DNA from: Gamarada debralockiae | Taxonomy: Eukaryota > Ascomycota > Leotiomycetes > Helotiales > Hyphodiscaceae | Reading direction: 5' to 3' | Assembly (NCBI GenBank): GCA_002803225.1 | Contig: NXFV01001388.1 | Coordinates: forward strand, 1-29,504 | Length of the DNA stretch: 29,504 nucleotides | Shown: one piece after another, positions 1-10,572 of the stretch | How positions within the stretch are numbered: position 1 is the stretch's first letter | Layout of the letters: each line of letters begins with the position of its first letter | Notes under the pieces: generated by a model | Told to the model about the DNA's origin: nothing | Databases searched by the model: none | Seen by the model: the letters and a program-made list of their open reading frames with translations, nothing else | Position numbers and translations under genes: made by a program

Positions 1-2330
1 ATTTCGAGAGCAGGGCAAGAACGCAGAGAGCGAGGCCCTGCAGAGGCTCGTAAGGAACAAGAACTGAAAAGAAATCTGCTTGGATTATGGTATAAGCTAA
101 TGACTATTAAATAAAAGTTTGGCCCAGCCACCCCACCTCCCACCATTTGTCTACTCTCCTTTTTATAATGTTATCCTTGTTTCTAGAACTTTCTAAACTT
201 TCAGGAATGCTTTGAAATCTCGCGAGATATTGAAATATGATCAGCATTACTAATCACGCTGATATATAACAAATCACAATCACCACGACCACAGAATTAC
301 CACCAATTAGTAAACCCAAAGTCTCTCTGAAATTGCCTAATGTTGCAGCTCAGTACTAACGAACGATAGAGGAGTGATTAGAACATCAGTTCAATTGTGC
401 CACAATATTTATTTTGCTGCCGAGAGCATTTGCTTATAACCGCTGGCGCTTCCTCAATAACACTTCATTACTATCATTCCGCTCTCCTCAAGACTATTAA
501 GCTCATTCCTGTAGAGGGCATACTATTTCCTTGACCATTGATCAATAACCAGAGTGCGTGGTACAGCCGAAAGAACCACATATCCCTCCGCCAAGTCCCA
601 GAGCCATATATCTCAGGATCATAATCAGGAGCCTTCCCAGTACCTAAAGATACCTTCAAAGGCGGAGAAATCATTAGGGAATAAATCCTTGATTTCTTTC
701 AAAGCAAGCTTAATTAGGTTATTGTACTTTAAGCCTCCGTCTTGAAACTTTCCTACGCCCGCAATTTTCTTTGGGGTAAAGGTCCTTTGAAAGGTTAGTC
801 ACAACATTAAACTCTAGAGTGGCTCTTACACTGGTGCTGCTGACGTAGATCATGTACTATATCAAATCAGCTGAGATATATTGTCGAACCAGACGATAAA
901 TTAAAGTAAAATCATGAATATATACATCTAAAGAGGTCAGAATTGTAAGGTTGTAAGAACTCTAGTGTCAGTTGGGACAGTTTCGGGGCGAAATAACGTG
1001 GAATTCTTGACTAGCTAGATATCTAAGGAGCGTAAAAATCAAGGCGGGATACAGCTTCTTTATCCTAAAGGAAGAATTAAATATAAGCTATACTTAATAT
1101 GGTAGGTTCAACTAACACCTAGATATTGCCAATAAACGCTAAGCCTAGCAGAGAATATTAAGACACTACAGCGTAGGTTTCATCTGACAAGATGTCCGAG
1201 CTTCTTACATTTCTTACACAAGTACTGTAGCGGGGTCACATGGTCAATTGACACGTGGTTATCAGACACGTGATGCAGGACCAGCATAAATATCGCGATG
1301 TGCATGTACTTCATTCTTCAGGCAGTTCACGCTCCAACAATACATTCATTCTCTTGATTCACAGCGCAATCGGGACGCGCTTATACTCGCATTTCGCCCC
1401 TTTTACAGTACATCCCCAAGTAGAACGCCGTACTTTTTGTATTTTCTGCCATTAAAATTCGTGAAAGTAAAAGGCTCTAGCTTCATGGTAGAGACGGCTA
1501 TCCCGATCTTTGTACCCATAGCAGTTGCACCTGAGGGGTCAAGAATAGTCTTGTTAATACTAAAAACTTCTTGTAAATCTTCCTCTAAGTCACAAGCTGG
1601 GCAGATCCCGTTTGTAATTAAAGAGATTAATATCGCTCAAAGTTCAGAAAGCTAATCGAAGCACAGTAAATAGTATAGTTTAAAAATCTGCTTAGCTAAT
1701 CGTTCAAATGGTCTACGTATCTTCTAGCAGCCAACTATTATATCATAAATCAAGGGCATTAATGCCCCTTATAATAGAATTAATATCAGATATATCAGAA
1801 CGTAATATATACAACTGACTAGAACTATTATTAAATACAAAATAAAAATTCCCTTGAACTAGATACAGTACGCCGATCTTCTTTAAGGCCTGTAGAGAAA
1901 TCAAAGAAATGATTCCTTTTACACCACCACTATGAATACTCCATAGCCAGGGAGTTATAATAGGCGACTTGATTTTTATATTAAACCTAGTAGCATCAAG
2001 TTTACAAAAGAGATAGTAAGGGACATCGTAGACCTACAGATTAGTTTATATGTCGAATTTTCGAATGCTGTTGTTATATACAACATATCCATATTATAGA
2101 TAGTACTGTAGCCGACCCATGTAGTAGAACGGGTAGTAAGCCAATAATACTTAAATCCAGAGAGCTATTTTTTAGTGCCAGGTAGCGGCTAGATAAGTCG
2201 GCAAGCCTAGAAAATACCTCTACTTTTAAAACTCACCTCCAAGTAATCTCAAGATTATAGTGGTCGTGTTTGACATTTGAGCTACCTGAGGCGGCCAAAA
2301 AGAGAAGGAACGAGTCTAATATGTTTTTCA
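1..2330. other. TA-rich gene-free block, probable RIP-degraded repeat DNA
   Basis: I see no supportable gene here. Reading frames on both strands are short and broken, and TA-rich words (ttaata, tatata, ctatta) are dense compared with the gene-bearing middle of the window. That pattern is typical of fungal repeats after repeat-induced point mutation, but I cannot assign the ancestral element. CACGTG words occur twice close together near 1249 and 1265. Calling it a repeat relic is inference from composition; no terminal repeat or transposase motif was recognised. Confidence 0.5.
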
Positions 2331-3663
2331 CAACAACGTTCCTTCAACGCAGGGAGCTTCGCTGTCATCTTCGCTTTCTTCCTTCGACACTGGCAATTTG
2401 CGGAACACTGTTCTGGACAGCTGCGAGGCTAGATACAGGATGCTGATGAATACGCTGTAGGGCTCGGAAGTCAGGTTGTCGATTCATTCAAGCGCCGGTC
2501 CAGTACCATCAAGGCCTCTCAAACGGTGGAGATGCAAGGCCTTCAGATCCGACAAGCTATCAGCTTCACTTTCAGCGGGGTTTATAACAGATTCCAGAGG
2601 ATGTTAAGCAGGCGGATTCCGCCAATACCTGATTGAAGCTCAATGATTGTAAGGCTTTAACGGTGCGATTCAAGATCCTCGACGGCAGCGATTTCAATCG
2701 GCTCGCTTAACTCAGGGGCAAATCTCTCCCCCTTCGGAAAGTGAACACCACCTCATTTTCCCCTTCCTCATCATTTCAAATAACTAAAAATTAAAGACAA
2801 ACTTCCAGTAATCAAGTAGTCTCATCAACGCCTGCCTTCCAAAAAAAAAAAAAAAAAAAAAAAATTTGAAAACTAAAAAGTTAACCAGGTATCAGCGAGA
2901 AATCGTTAGGAGGGCTGGCCTTTGATGAAACTTTCTTCAACATTCTTCGATAAGAAGATATTACGAACCTGGTAAAGTGTTTCGACAATTCGAAAAATAC
3001 TAACTTATATTTACTACTATGTGGTGGAATTGCAAGACCCGGAAGGGTAGAAAGGCCGTCCTTGTATGGCAGATTCGACGAGACAATTCTACTCGACAAG
3101 TACTCCCCCATGCTCTGAAACTGATGAGACAGCTTGACTGCTAGAAATACATTTTTTTGCTAATTTTTGAGGCGAGGGGTTACCTCAGTTGGGGAAGAGC
3201 TGGCGTCGTCTTCGGCTACTGCGAGGAGCGAATTGATCAAGTCCATGCTTCGCCCCAGCCTCGAATGCCTCGCTCAATTTCAACGGTCATGCCTAGTTTC
3301 TCAGCATCGAGGAATAAGGACAACAGATGAAGATGTAAGTAGGAAACATTGAATTTGAGTGAATGATTGAGCGGATGGATATTGATGGAAGGGTATGTGT
3401 ACATGCACATGGTTTTTAATATGATGAGAGTCAGCTTTTTTGCGGCCAACATCATGAATCATTCGGTCCACTTGAAGTTTCCCACATGATGGGGCCGTCT
3501 AGATATTCGAATCGCTCAAATCTGGTGAGGAAATGAAAATAGAGGTATTCTCGCCCACGAACTGCCAGTCACTCGGAACCGTTGAACATTCCATTCATAT
3601 TCTCATTCATCCAAACTCATAACTCTTGCTTAGATACCAAGTCACATCTCATGTCTTGTACAT
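2331..3663. other. Intergenic region with mixed composition, no supported gene
   Basis: From about 2330 the sequence becomes less TA-rich and looks like eroded coding DNA, but every frame is interrupted by stops. A 24-nt A tract sits at 2841-2864. A 76-codon open frame on the minus strand (2881-3111) and a minus-strand frame near 3170-3455 show no recognised domain, so I do not call them genes. The last ~200 bases before 3664 are probably the 3' untranslated region of the carboxypeptidase S gene. Confidence 0.45.
2841..2864. repeat. Homopolymer A tract (24 nt)
   Basis: An uninterrupted run of 24 adenines follows a stretch of degraded coding-like sequence. It could be a simple length-variable microsatellite, or the poly(A) tail of a retrotransposed copy on the plus strand. 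No flanking target-site duplication was recognised, so the second reading is weak. Confidence 0.9.
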
Positions 3664-5563
3664 TTACTTCCGATCCCCGTTAAAAATCATCTGCGTATAA
3701 AACTTCACCCCCTCAATATGCTCCTTCATACCCACCCTCTCATCAACCGTATGCGCGTTCGCTCTCCCCCCATCCCTCACAGGACTAAACCGATAAATAT
3801 TCTTGCTCAAGTCCCAATAATACTTCGTGTCCGTATTCCCCGTCATCAAACTTGGCGCCACGATATAATCCTCCCCAAAAGTCTGCTTGATCGTCCCCGT
3901 AAACGTCTTATACGCTTCTGTATCAAATGGAGAAACGGGAGCCGGTTCTAGAGGCTCGTCGAAATCCTCGAGAATGATCTGCCCAACGGCGGAAGTGGAT
4001 GTGTTGCCAGAGACATCGCCCCATGCGTCGAGGGACATGGAGAATTTCTTCAAGATCTGCTCCTCGAGCAGCGTTTGCAGGTTCTCGCGGACGTCCTTGG
4101 TGCGCGATTCAACAGCGACGCGGTGGTTGATCACCGCATATACTTTCTCAGGCAATGCATTAATCTTCACGCCTCCAGAGATGAGATCCACGGCTTGAGA
4201 AGTCTGCATCAGGTAGCGTTTGTAGATGTCATCGTTTGCAAGGTAGTCGGCTAATTTCTTGGCTGCGTTTTTGGAGCTGAGGGATTTTTGGATGGTTTTG
4301 CGGAGCCAGGGGGTCATCGAAGGACCGTATTCTGCACCGCATTGGAGGGTTGTGAAATATGCTGTGGGATGTCAGATTCGGAGGCAGGAGGAGCTGGGAG
4401 CCCGACTTACGGTTGACAGGTGTTAGATCTGGGGAGTAAGGCTTGGCTTCGATTGCTGAGACGATTTGGGACAGTATTCCGATGCCGGAATGGTCTGGTG
4501 GGACGGATGAGTGTCCTCCTGCTGTTTCGACGGTGATTTTGACATCGTGGTATCCTGTGAAAGTGTGAGTACGAAACCTTGTGACATGCTGCGGCGACAT
4601 ACCTTTCTCGCCCACACCTGGCAAGACGAACATAGCACCGAACATCTCTTTGATTCCCAGCCCACCCTCATCGATAATGAGCTCGAAAGAACCCTTGCCC
4701 TTGGCTTCTTCCAGATGTTTCGCAATATAGAAGGCACCTTGCCAGCCACTGATCTCCTCGTCGAATCCAAATCCAGCCATCATCGTTCTCTCCGGCTTAT
4801 AGTCCTTCGCTAGCAGCGTTTCGAATGCTTCCAGTACTCCAATCACAACATTCTTGCAATCCGTGGCGCCTCGTCCCCAAATAAATCTGCCATCGTAATG
4901 CGCCGAATATGGAGGATATTTCCACCTCGATTCCGTGACCTTGGGAACAGGAACGACATCCTGATGTCCCATGAACAAGTATGGTTTCAACGATTCGTCC
5001 TTTCCCTTCCATTCAATGAGTATCCCATATGTATTGACCGGCGTAAATTCGAGCTTCGAAAACCTGGTACCGTACTATTAGCCTCAGTACCTAACAATCC
5101 TAACTGTGCGTACTTACACAAGAGGGAACGTCTCCTTTAAATAATTGTGGAAATCCTCGAAAATATCCCATCGATCATCCTCCTTAACCTTTCCCATATC
5201 ATCAAAGCTCTCCGTAGCAATCTGCACAGCGCCCTGCATCCGCTTCAAGCTCTTGTCAAAGAACCCTTCGCTGCTGATCTCATCCAGTACTTCCTTCTCC
5301 AGCTTCCTGTTCCCGGATGAGGTAACAAGTGCAGGATATTGAGGGCAGGCTGGCAGATCCGAGTGATGATCCCAATCTGCGTCCTTTTTTTTATGAGCGA
5401 CGTTCGTGATGGCTAGGGCGAGAACGACTGCGATGGCCAAGATGGCTGGGATCGCCCATTGATAGATCCGTCGATAGTTCCATCGTGTTCGTTGACGGGT
5501 AGCCGTCAATGGCTCGGTCTCTCCTTGGGGGAGGTGTGTGTAATTGGGTGCATTCAATGGCAT
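3664..5563 (-). CDS. CPS1: Carboxypeptidase S-like M20 metallopeptidase, membrane-anchored (4 exons)
   Basis: Peptidase family M20, carboxypeptidase S type: a zinc exopeptidase expected to act in the vacuole on C-terminally Gly-containing peptides. Exons by consensus splice sites are 5563-5118, 5063-4603, 4554-4411 and 4361-3664, giving 582 residues, close to the usual family length. The first two-thirds of the 54-, 48- and 49-nt introns keep GTAAGT or GTATGT donors. A single hydrophobic segment at about residues 34-57 fits the type II signal anchor of yeast Cps1. Metal and catalytic motifs are visible: GHQDVVPV (His182, Asp184), GRGATDCKN (Asp217), DEEISG (Glu251, Glu252), GGHSSVPP, and a C-terminal His554. 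The start Met has A at -3. The next promoter-side gene is more than 1 kb away. All key residues are intact, so the gene is probably functional. The exact physiological substrate is not shown by sequence. Confidence 0.93.
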
Positions 5564-5976
5564 GCTGGCGGATTATGTACCGAGCATGATGGTTGAGGGC
5601 GAAGGGCAGGAGTTGAGGTTGAGGTGATGATCGACAAAGTGCGGTTGGCAGCCCCGCCTTGAGTTCATCCCCCACCTTTGGGATTTTCACACCTCACCTC
5701 ATCCCTTGCGTCATGGACAATGCTTACAACGCTCATCCTGCAGATAGTCTCGATGGAGATTTGCGATGGAGGGACCTCTATCCATTGGAATTTGATGATA
5801 AACAAGTGTTTCAGCTCGTTCTTTGATGCGTTGACATTGCGAGGGTCACCAGATTGCGTCATTAGAGAATTTGCAAGTGGTAAAGATTCTTCATTATGTC
5901 GATGCAGGAAAGAGAAGAAGAAGACTGCATATTTGAATACCTCCAATGGGGATTTTGATAGCTCCAATACCGTAGA
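5564..5976. other. Promoter side of the carboxypeptidase S gene
   Basis: About 400 bases upstream of the minus-strand carboxypeptidase start. Open frames here show no domain and overlap on both strands. No clear TATA element or known operator was recognised. Confidence 0.4.
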
Positions 5977-6110
5977 AATTGGCAGATAAGATAATATCTT
6001 ATGCAAATTTTGGCTTTTTGGTCTTCGAAAACAGATATACCCTTTGGTGGTACTACAGTATCTTATCTCACTAATATCTTAACCGGGGCATAATATCTTA
6101 TCTGCCAATT
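5977..6110. mobile_element. MITE-like element, 134 bp, with perfect 17-bp terminal inverted repeats
   Basis: The left end 5977-5993 reads AATTGGCAGATAAGATA, and the right end 6094-6110 is its exact reverse complement. Just inside, both ends carry a TTATGC word on the element-inward strand, so the arms match imperfectly for about 27 nt. The interior repeats the word ATATCTTA. There is no coding capacity. Size and structure fit a non-autonomous DNA transposon (MITE). I could not see an unambiguous target-site duplication: neighbouring bases do not match as TA or as a longer direct repeat, so the superfamily is unknown. A plain long hairpin with another role is the alternative. Confidence 0.65.
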
Positions 6111-6159
6111 GCGTTTGCAATTGAAGCAGAAGACCCTCGAACAATCCCAACTATCCGGA

Positions 6160-6560
6160 GGCATCACACTATACTCCTAGAGTTTATATCTCCCCTAGTC
6201 TCAATAACTCTGTCGAGGAGCTATTCAGGGAATTGGAGTAGGAGGCATTAGAGTCTGGGATCTCGTGGCCGCCGCGAGAACAATCACCAAGAGCCCAGAG
6301 TGCTTCACAAGCTGGCTCAAATTAGCAACTGCCTGCTGCAAGAGAGTCATCAAGCACTATTGGAATTCAAGCGCGCCCAACATTTCGAACAAGCGGCTAT
6401 GGATGTGGATAGGCCAGATGCCAGCGGTACTCTGTCATAACAGGATGATATCGGATATCATCATCGTCCATGCTTGCGATGCATGATTTCGACGAAAGCG
6501 CCCGAGCACCAGCTCTTGAAGTTGAATATCTCATATTGGAGACATTATAGTAAGCCATAA
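6160..6560 (+). pseudogene. Broken coding relic, unassigned, possibly transposon-associated
   Basis: Two successive frames look like real protein. In frame 2, from about 6176, it reads PRVYISPSLNNSVEELFREL, then a TAG at about 6236, then EALESGISWPP. From about 6276 the protein-like frame is frame 0, with HQEPRVLHKLAQISNCLLQE continuing into a Gln/Glu/Leu-rich helix (SHQALLEFKRAQHFEQAAMD), a TAA near 6437, and then a CLRC-type cysteine pair near 6475. The frame change and stops mark it as non-functional. Its position directly beside the MITE-like element suggests it came with mobile DNA, but I do not recognise the family. Confidence 0.4.
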
Positions 6561-6613
6561 CCTCATTTAGAGTTCGACATTTTACCACATTGGATGGCCA
6601 TTTTACAAATCCT

Positions 6614-6872
6614 CATTGGAGGCTTCGCTCATTGGAGATCATTTGCCACCAACGTCGTCGTTGGAAGCACCAAGCATTATACCCATTAGAGTTGATTTGT
6701 TAGCCTTATTGGAATTGTTATTTCACAGCATTATTCTCATCGGAGACGATTTGCGAAACAAAGTCCTCATTGGAAGCACAAAGCATTGTAATCATTGGAG
6801 CCAATTTGCAACCAAAATCCTTATTGGAGGTATCAAGCATTATATTCATTGGAGATGATTGCATATTTCATA
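6614..6872. repeat. Degenerate ~54-bp tandem repeat, about 4-5 copies
   Basis: The word CATTGGA (or a one-base variant) recurs at about 6614, 6630, 6659, 6683, 6708, 6738, 6768, 6793, 6822 and 6847. In the later copies the spacing alternates near 25 and 29-30, so the higher-order unit is about 54 bp made of two half units. One half unit ends in AAGCATTATA, the other in GATTTGCAACCAAA. Because 54 is a multiple of three, two plus-strand frames stay open across the array and repeat short peptides such as LIGSTKH and SLLEVSSI. It could be a minisatellite, or part of a repetitive gene relic. Confidence 0.75.
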
Positions 6873-6951
6873 GATCAATCGATGGTAATTTCCAGAAACA
6901 TCTGCTTCCCCTGAACTTCGTGAACTTGCTATTCCCGCTGATCAAACTTGC

Positions 6952-7737
6952 TCAAGACCCCGAACTAAACGCCGGCGTAATAGGAACAGGATGCGCATTC
7001 CTCCTGCGATCAATCTCCTTCTTCAACATAACCAAACAACTCATAATAACCAATACCTCTGTCTCTCCATCCTCTTTCCTCACAAAATCCAACCGTCCGC
7101 CCCTCCCCGCTTCCGTCTTCTTAATCCCCATCTCGCGGTCCACCTCATCATCCCTGACTAACTGAGCCACTCTCTCCTTCCCCCCAAGTCCCCTTTTCTC
7201 ACACACTAAAAGCGTATGCCCATTCATCCTCGCTCCCTCCTCACTCCTCCCATACCGCCATTCGTACTCCTCGCCCCTCCACTCAAAGATACAGGAGCGT
7301 GTCATTAGAGCTTTGCGCTTCATCTTCACTTCTTCTAGCCCTTCGCCTTTGGAGCCGAGGAGTTGGATACCGATCGTGCGTAATGGGAAGTTGCTGAAGC
7401 GATCGCCGTCTACTTTCGCTACAACCTTTCCATCGTGAGTTTGCAGGGAGAAGGAGGAGCCCCAGCGGTGGGGACGGGTAGATTTATAGACTAGTGTAGA
7501 GGTGGGGGTTGGGGAGGTGGTGATGGGAACTGAGACGTCGTGACTGGGGCCTGGGATGCGCAGGACGGGAATGCCGTGGGCGTGGATGTAGAGTGATTTC
7601 GTGGGGTTGGAGGAGAGTGGAGTTATGGAGTGGGCTGAGAGGGCACTTTGAGAGGAAGTGCGTGAGAGAGGTTCGTGGCTTTCGTTTTCGTATTCCTTGG
7701 GTGGGAGTTCGAAGTCTTGATCTTTGGAGGTCGCCAT
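6952..7737 (-). CDS. Uncharacterised fungal protein, tubby-C-like fold suspected
   Basis: A single-exon frame of 261 residues. I chose Met at 7737 rather than an upstream in-frame Met at 7806, because 7737 has A at -3 and G at +4 and the extra 23 residues look like translated 5' leader. The first ~45 residues are Ser/Thr/Pro-rich and probably disordered. From about residue 45 there is an alternating beta-strand pattern with conserved-looking phrases such as LYIHAHGIPVLRI, RWGSSFSLQTHDGKVVA and CIFEWRGEEYEWRYG, followed near the C terminus by a hydrophobic stretch (EVLVIMSCLVMLKKE). This pattern resembles fungal proteins with a tubby-C-terminal/LURP-one-like barrel, but that is recall by appearance. 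No catalytic motif is visible and no function is claimed. A TCACGTGA octamer lies about 170 bp upstream. Confidence 0.7.
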   Translation of the reverse strand: MATSKDQDFELPPKEYENESHEPLSRTSSQSALSAHSITPLSSNPTKSLYIHAHGIPVLRIPGPSHDVSVPITTSPTPTSTLVYKSTRPHRWGSSFSLQTHDGKVVAKVDGDRFSNFPLRTIGIQLLGSKGEGLEEVKMKRKALMTRSCIFEWRGEEYEWRYGRSEEGARMNGHTLLVCEKRGLGGKERVAQLVRDDEVDREMGIKKTEAGRGGRLDFVRKEDGETEVLVIMSCLVMLKKEIDRRRNAHPVPITPAFSSGS

Positions 7738-9290
7738 GCTGCAGAGAAGACTTCTTGGCAGAGGGAATTTTCTGTTAAAGTAAATTGAAATATGTACTGA
7801 AGACACTTAAATTTTGAATTGAGAACCTTGGATAACTTTATAGAAGGACGCAAAGCCAGGGGCTAGCTGGAATGCGCATCGTATTTCGGGTTCAGGAGGA
7901 TGTATCACGTGATGAGTGTCAGATTCGGAGGAATGTTGCCTTGACTTATGCGCCTGATCTGGAGGTTGATGCGGGGCTGAAGAGGGGGCGAGATTGTTAT
8001 TGGAAGGGTCAACATGCAGCCTAAGGCGGCTCTTAGCCATCGGAGATTTTCAAGCTTTGCTTGACCGAGCAATAATAATGAGCTACAAATCATTCGAGCT
8101 AGCAAGCAAATCCTTTTGGGAGCTGGACCGGAAGAAGGAAAATTAAGGAGGGATAATGAGTGTATTGACTATTACAAATAGTAATTCAAATGCATGTTCG
8201 GTGAAAGAATAAAGTTCATTTCGCGAACAGCATATCAAGTGCTTAACATGAAGAGATCTCCATTCGACCAAGATGAAAACCTCAAAGAGCCGAAATCGCC
8301 GGCTTGATAAAATGCCGGCCGCTTGTGCCATTTCATCAGGGCTCGATTGAGATTCCTCCAATTCCCGAAATCACTGGGGATTTTGACTGGTGCCGGAACC
8401 CAAGCCCACGAGAGAGTAGATTGTGCTAATCTTAACCTACTGTGTTTTCGTTCAAGAGGCAGTTACTCAAATTAAAATAACCTCAAAAGTGAAGCTCTTC
8501 TGCTCCATTCCCTCAAATACACCAACTAATTCAATAATATACTATCCAAACTAAAGCTCTTTTTAAAGTTCACAGTTCAGCACAAAAAGAAGCCAACTCT
8601 TCTTCAAGTCCAGTTCTGCACAATAATGTTTTGTGCTCCTGTTCGCTCAGAACTGATAAGCGACTTCATCGTTCTCTGCTCTTCTAGTCTTTGCCTCTGC
8701 ATCGTTCATTTTTTATCAAAATAGATCAAACCGCAGAATCAATGATGGACCAACCGTCAAAATTCTTGCCCTGTTCCACAAAGCCACCCAGCGAGTGAGG
8801 ATATCTGATTCCAGAATAATGGATCTTGATGTCCCCCCCCTGCTCTGTTTGCCTACAAACTTAGAGCAATTCAAATCATATTTCAAAAAATGACCTTTGA
8901 GTAAAGCAAGACATGAGAGCTCCTTTCTTGAGGGTCAAAGTTCAAGCAAAGACGAGTTACTATCTCGTCGCGCTCCTGGGTATCGGCAAAATTTCCTAAA
9001 AGCGTCCACGGCTACAGCTGCCATGATGGGCCCATTAGGGAGAAGGTTGTGTGTTTTGATCTCCGAGTTTTAGTTTGAATCGCTCAGTTAGTCGCGATTT
9101 GAACTTTGATTCTCGCGTTCAGACTTCAACAACCAGAATTAAATCGCTGAACATGGATAAACAACTTTGCAGATGCATGCGCGAGGAGTGGCCAAAGTAA
9201 CGGGTACGAGCCTGGATCCTATTCCGACCGAATTGATGGATCCGCGACACTATAGTAAAAGCAAAGGTTCATCTCATCCCAGAGGTTGAT
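7738..9290. other. Intergenic region, no supported gene
   Basis: Contains the upstream region of the minus-strand gene ending at 6952 (with a TCACGTGA box), then about 1.3 kb with only short frames lacking domains. Small structures seen are a short hairpin with GCACAA/TTGTGC arms at about 8618-8636 and a C run near 8835. The last ~150 bases before 9290 probably belong to the 5' part of the neighbouring pseudogene. Confidence 0.4.
7905..7912. promoter_or_regulatory. TCACGTGA palindromic box
   Basis: Perfect 8-bp palindrome about 168 bp upstream of the minus-strand start at 7737. CACGTG cores are bound by bHLH factors (Cbf1/Pho4/SREBP types) in fungi; binding here is inferred. Confidence 0.5.
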
Positions 9291-10024
9291 AAAGGCAAGA
9301 CGAACTGGAACAGCTTGCCCCAGGAGTTGAAGGATATGATCGTATGCACAGCACCCCATTTCCTCGATCATTCATCTTGGGCCAGCAACTGACTGGATAC
9401 TTTTAGTAGGATCTCACCCTGCCGCGTTCATGAGCTCATTTTTCATCCTAAGTAGAGGAGGCGACCAAATCGAGATACTAGCTGCTTGGCCCTTCAATAA
9501 AACAACAAATTCATGCCGAAAATGCTGCATGTCTGCCGCGAGTGCAGGGAGAGAGCTTTGGAGAGTTACGAGCTATGCGGATACAGCCCAGTTATTCCAC
9601 ACCCAGCAAACTGGTACATAGAACATACGTGCATCACAATTAGGCCCTCCTGGTTCAATAAAAGGAAAGATACGCTGTATCTGGGCCATGTATCTGCAGA
9701 ATGTTGGACTATGTGTGGGCTCGTACAACCGTACGATGGCTTGACAGCTTATTCGAAAGATGGAAACATGTTGGATTGGATGGCCGGGCTCGTTCTTGGC
9801 TTGAATCAACATACGGCTTGTCACCAGCCTCGACTGTGGAGCCCCCTATCATATGGTTTCGAGAGATTTCCCCTACGCTGAAACGACTGTCGCTCGTGGT
9901 TGGCAACAGTCGTCTGAACTGCCCAACGCCGTTCGAGAATAACATTTCCTTCAAAAAGTCGGCAGTACTGTTACGCCACGATGGGAGCTTTCGTGGTGGC
10001 CACGCCGGTCCTTCTCATTGGTAA
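9291..10024 (+). pseudogene. Frameshifted 2EXR-domain pseudogene, relic of a paralogue of the next gene
   Basis: The 2EXR hallmarks are present but scattered over frames. NSLPQELKDMI at about 9310-9341 matches the SLPIELRLQIW start of the domain. After a possible intron (donor GTATGC at 9342, acceptor TTTTAG near 9405), RVHELIFHPK matches RIHELHPCG but runs into TAG at 9453. The stretch DQIEILAAWPFNK is read in another frame. From 9513 MLHVCRECRERALESYEL matches LHVCRESRYVALQHYEL of the intact neighbour, followed by DTLYLGHVSAE (DTLFLNTLTA). The later PTLKRLSLVV stretch (about 9870-9900) is in a third frame, which ends with TAA at 10022. At least two frameshifts and one in-frame stop make a functional product unlikely. 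It lies about 550 bp upstream of and parallel to the intact gene, consistent with an old tandem duplication. Confidence 0.75.
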
Positions 10025-10493
10025 ACATATCTGAGCAGAGAGTACAGCGACAAGGAGAGGCCAGAGATCGATCTTCAACAAGTTGTCAGAAAGAGCAAAA
10101 GGCTGGTTGGTTTGACAAGTAGATTAATTCCACTTCCAACCCGTACATGGCGAATAATTGAGCAATGCAGAGTGGCTATGTTTGAGTATGTACAAGTACT
10201 TCGATGTTTTATCTTTTCTGGAGGAGGATCTCCTGATTGCATGCTGACTAAGCGCAAGCCCAACCCGCCTCACGAGCTTCACCTCAACCCCCACTCAATC
10301 CGCGTCACGTCACCGCACAGCATCACATCACGACGACATAAAAAAACCTTCTCTACCTTTGGAGTCTTCTCACTTTATATGAAGACTAATTCGCCACTTT
10401 CTTCCTTTGCCTCTGCGACTTCCTTGCAACAAACAACTTCTCGTTCACGTTGGCGCCGGACGTCAACCCAACTCGTCTCAACGACGACATAGG

Positions 10494-10545
10494 GTGAGAA
10501 TTCTCATCTACAATCGTCAAAGACACTTCATCTAACTTAAAATAG
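10494..10545 (+). other. Probable 5'UTR intron of the 2EXR gene
   Basis: GTGAGA donor at 10494, CTAAC branch word near 10532 and AATAG acceptor ending at 10545, 52 nt long, in the usual size range of this window. Splicing joins a leader without a usable in-frame ATG (a TGA precedes it) to the segment holding the ATG at 10573, so it is probably in the untranslated leader. Confidence 0.5.
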
Positions 10546-10572
10546 GTCCGAGGTACCCGCGTCACCATCATC

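Noticed and set aside
2331..2864. LINE or processed pseudogene ending in the 24-A tract
   Set aside because: The upstream sequence matches no recognised reverse transcriptase or gene, and no target-site duplication was seen.
3167..3260. tRNA-like look of the sequence after GGCGAGGGGTTACCTCAG
   Set aside because: No matching acceptor stem, no T-loop GGTTCRA consensus and no foldable anticodon arm.
10112..10492. 126-codon plus-strand frame before the 2EXR gene
   Set aside because: Low-complexity Ser/Thr/Arg composition, no domain, and it ends in what is better explained as an untranslated leader with a 52-nt intron.
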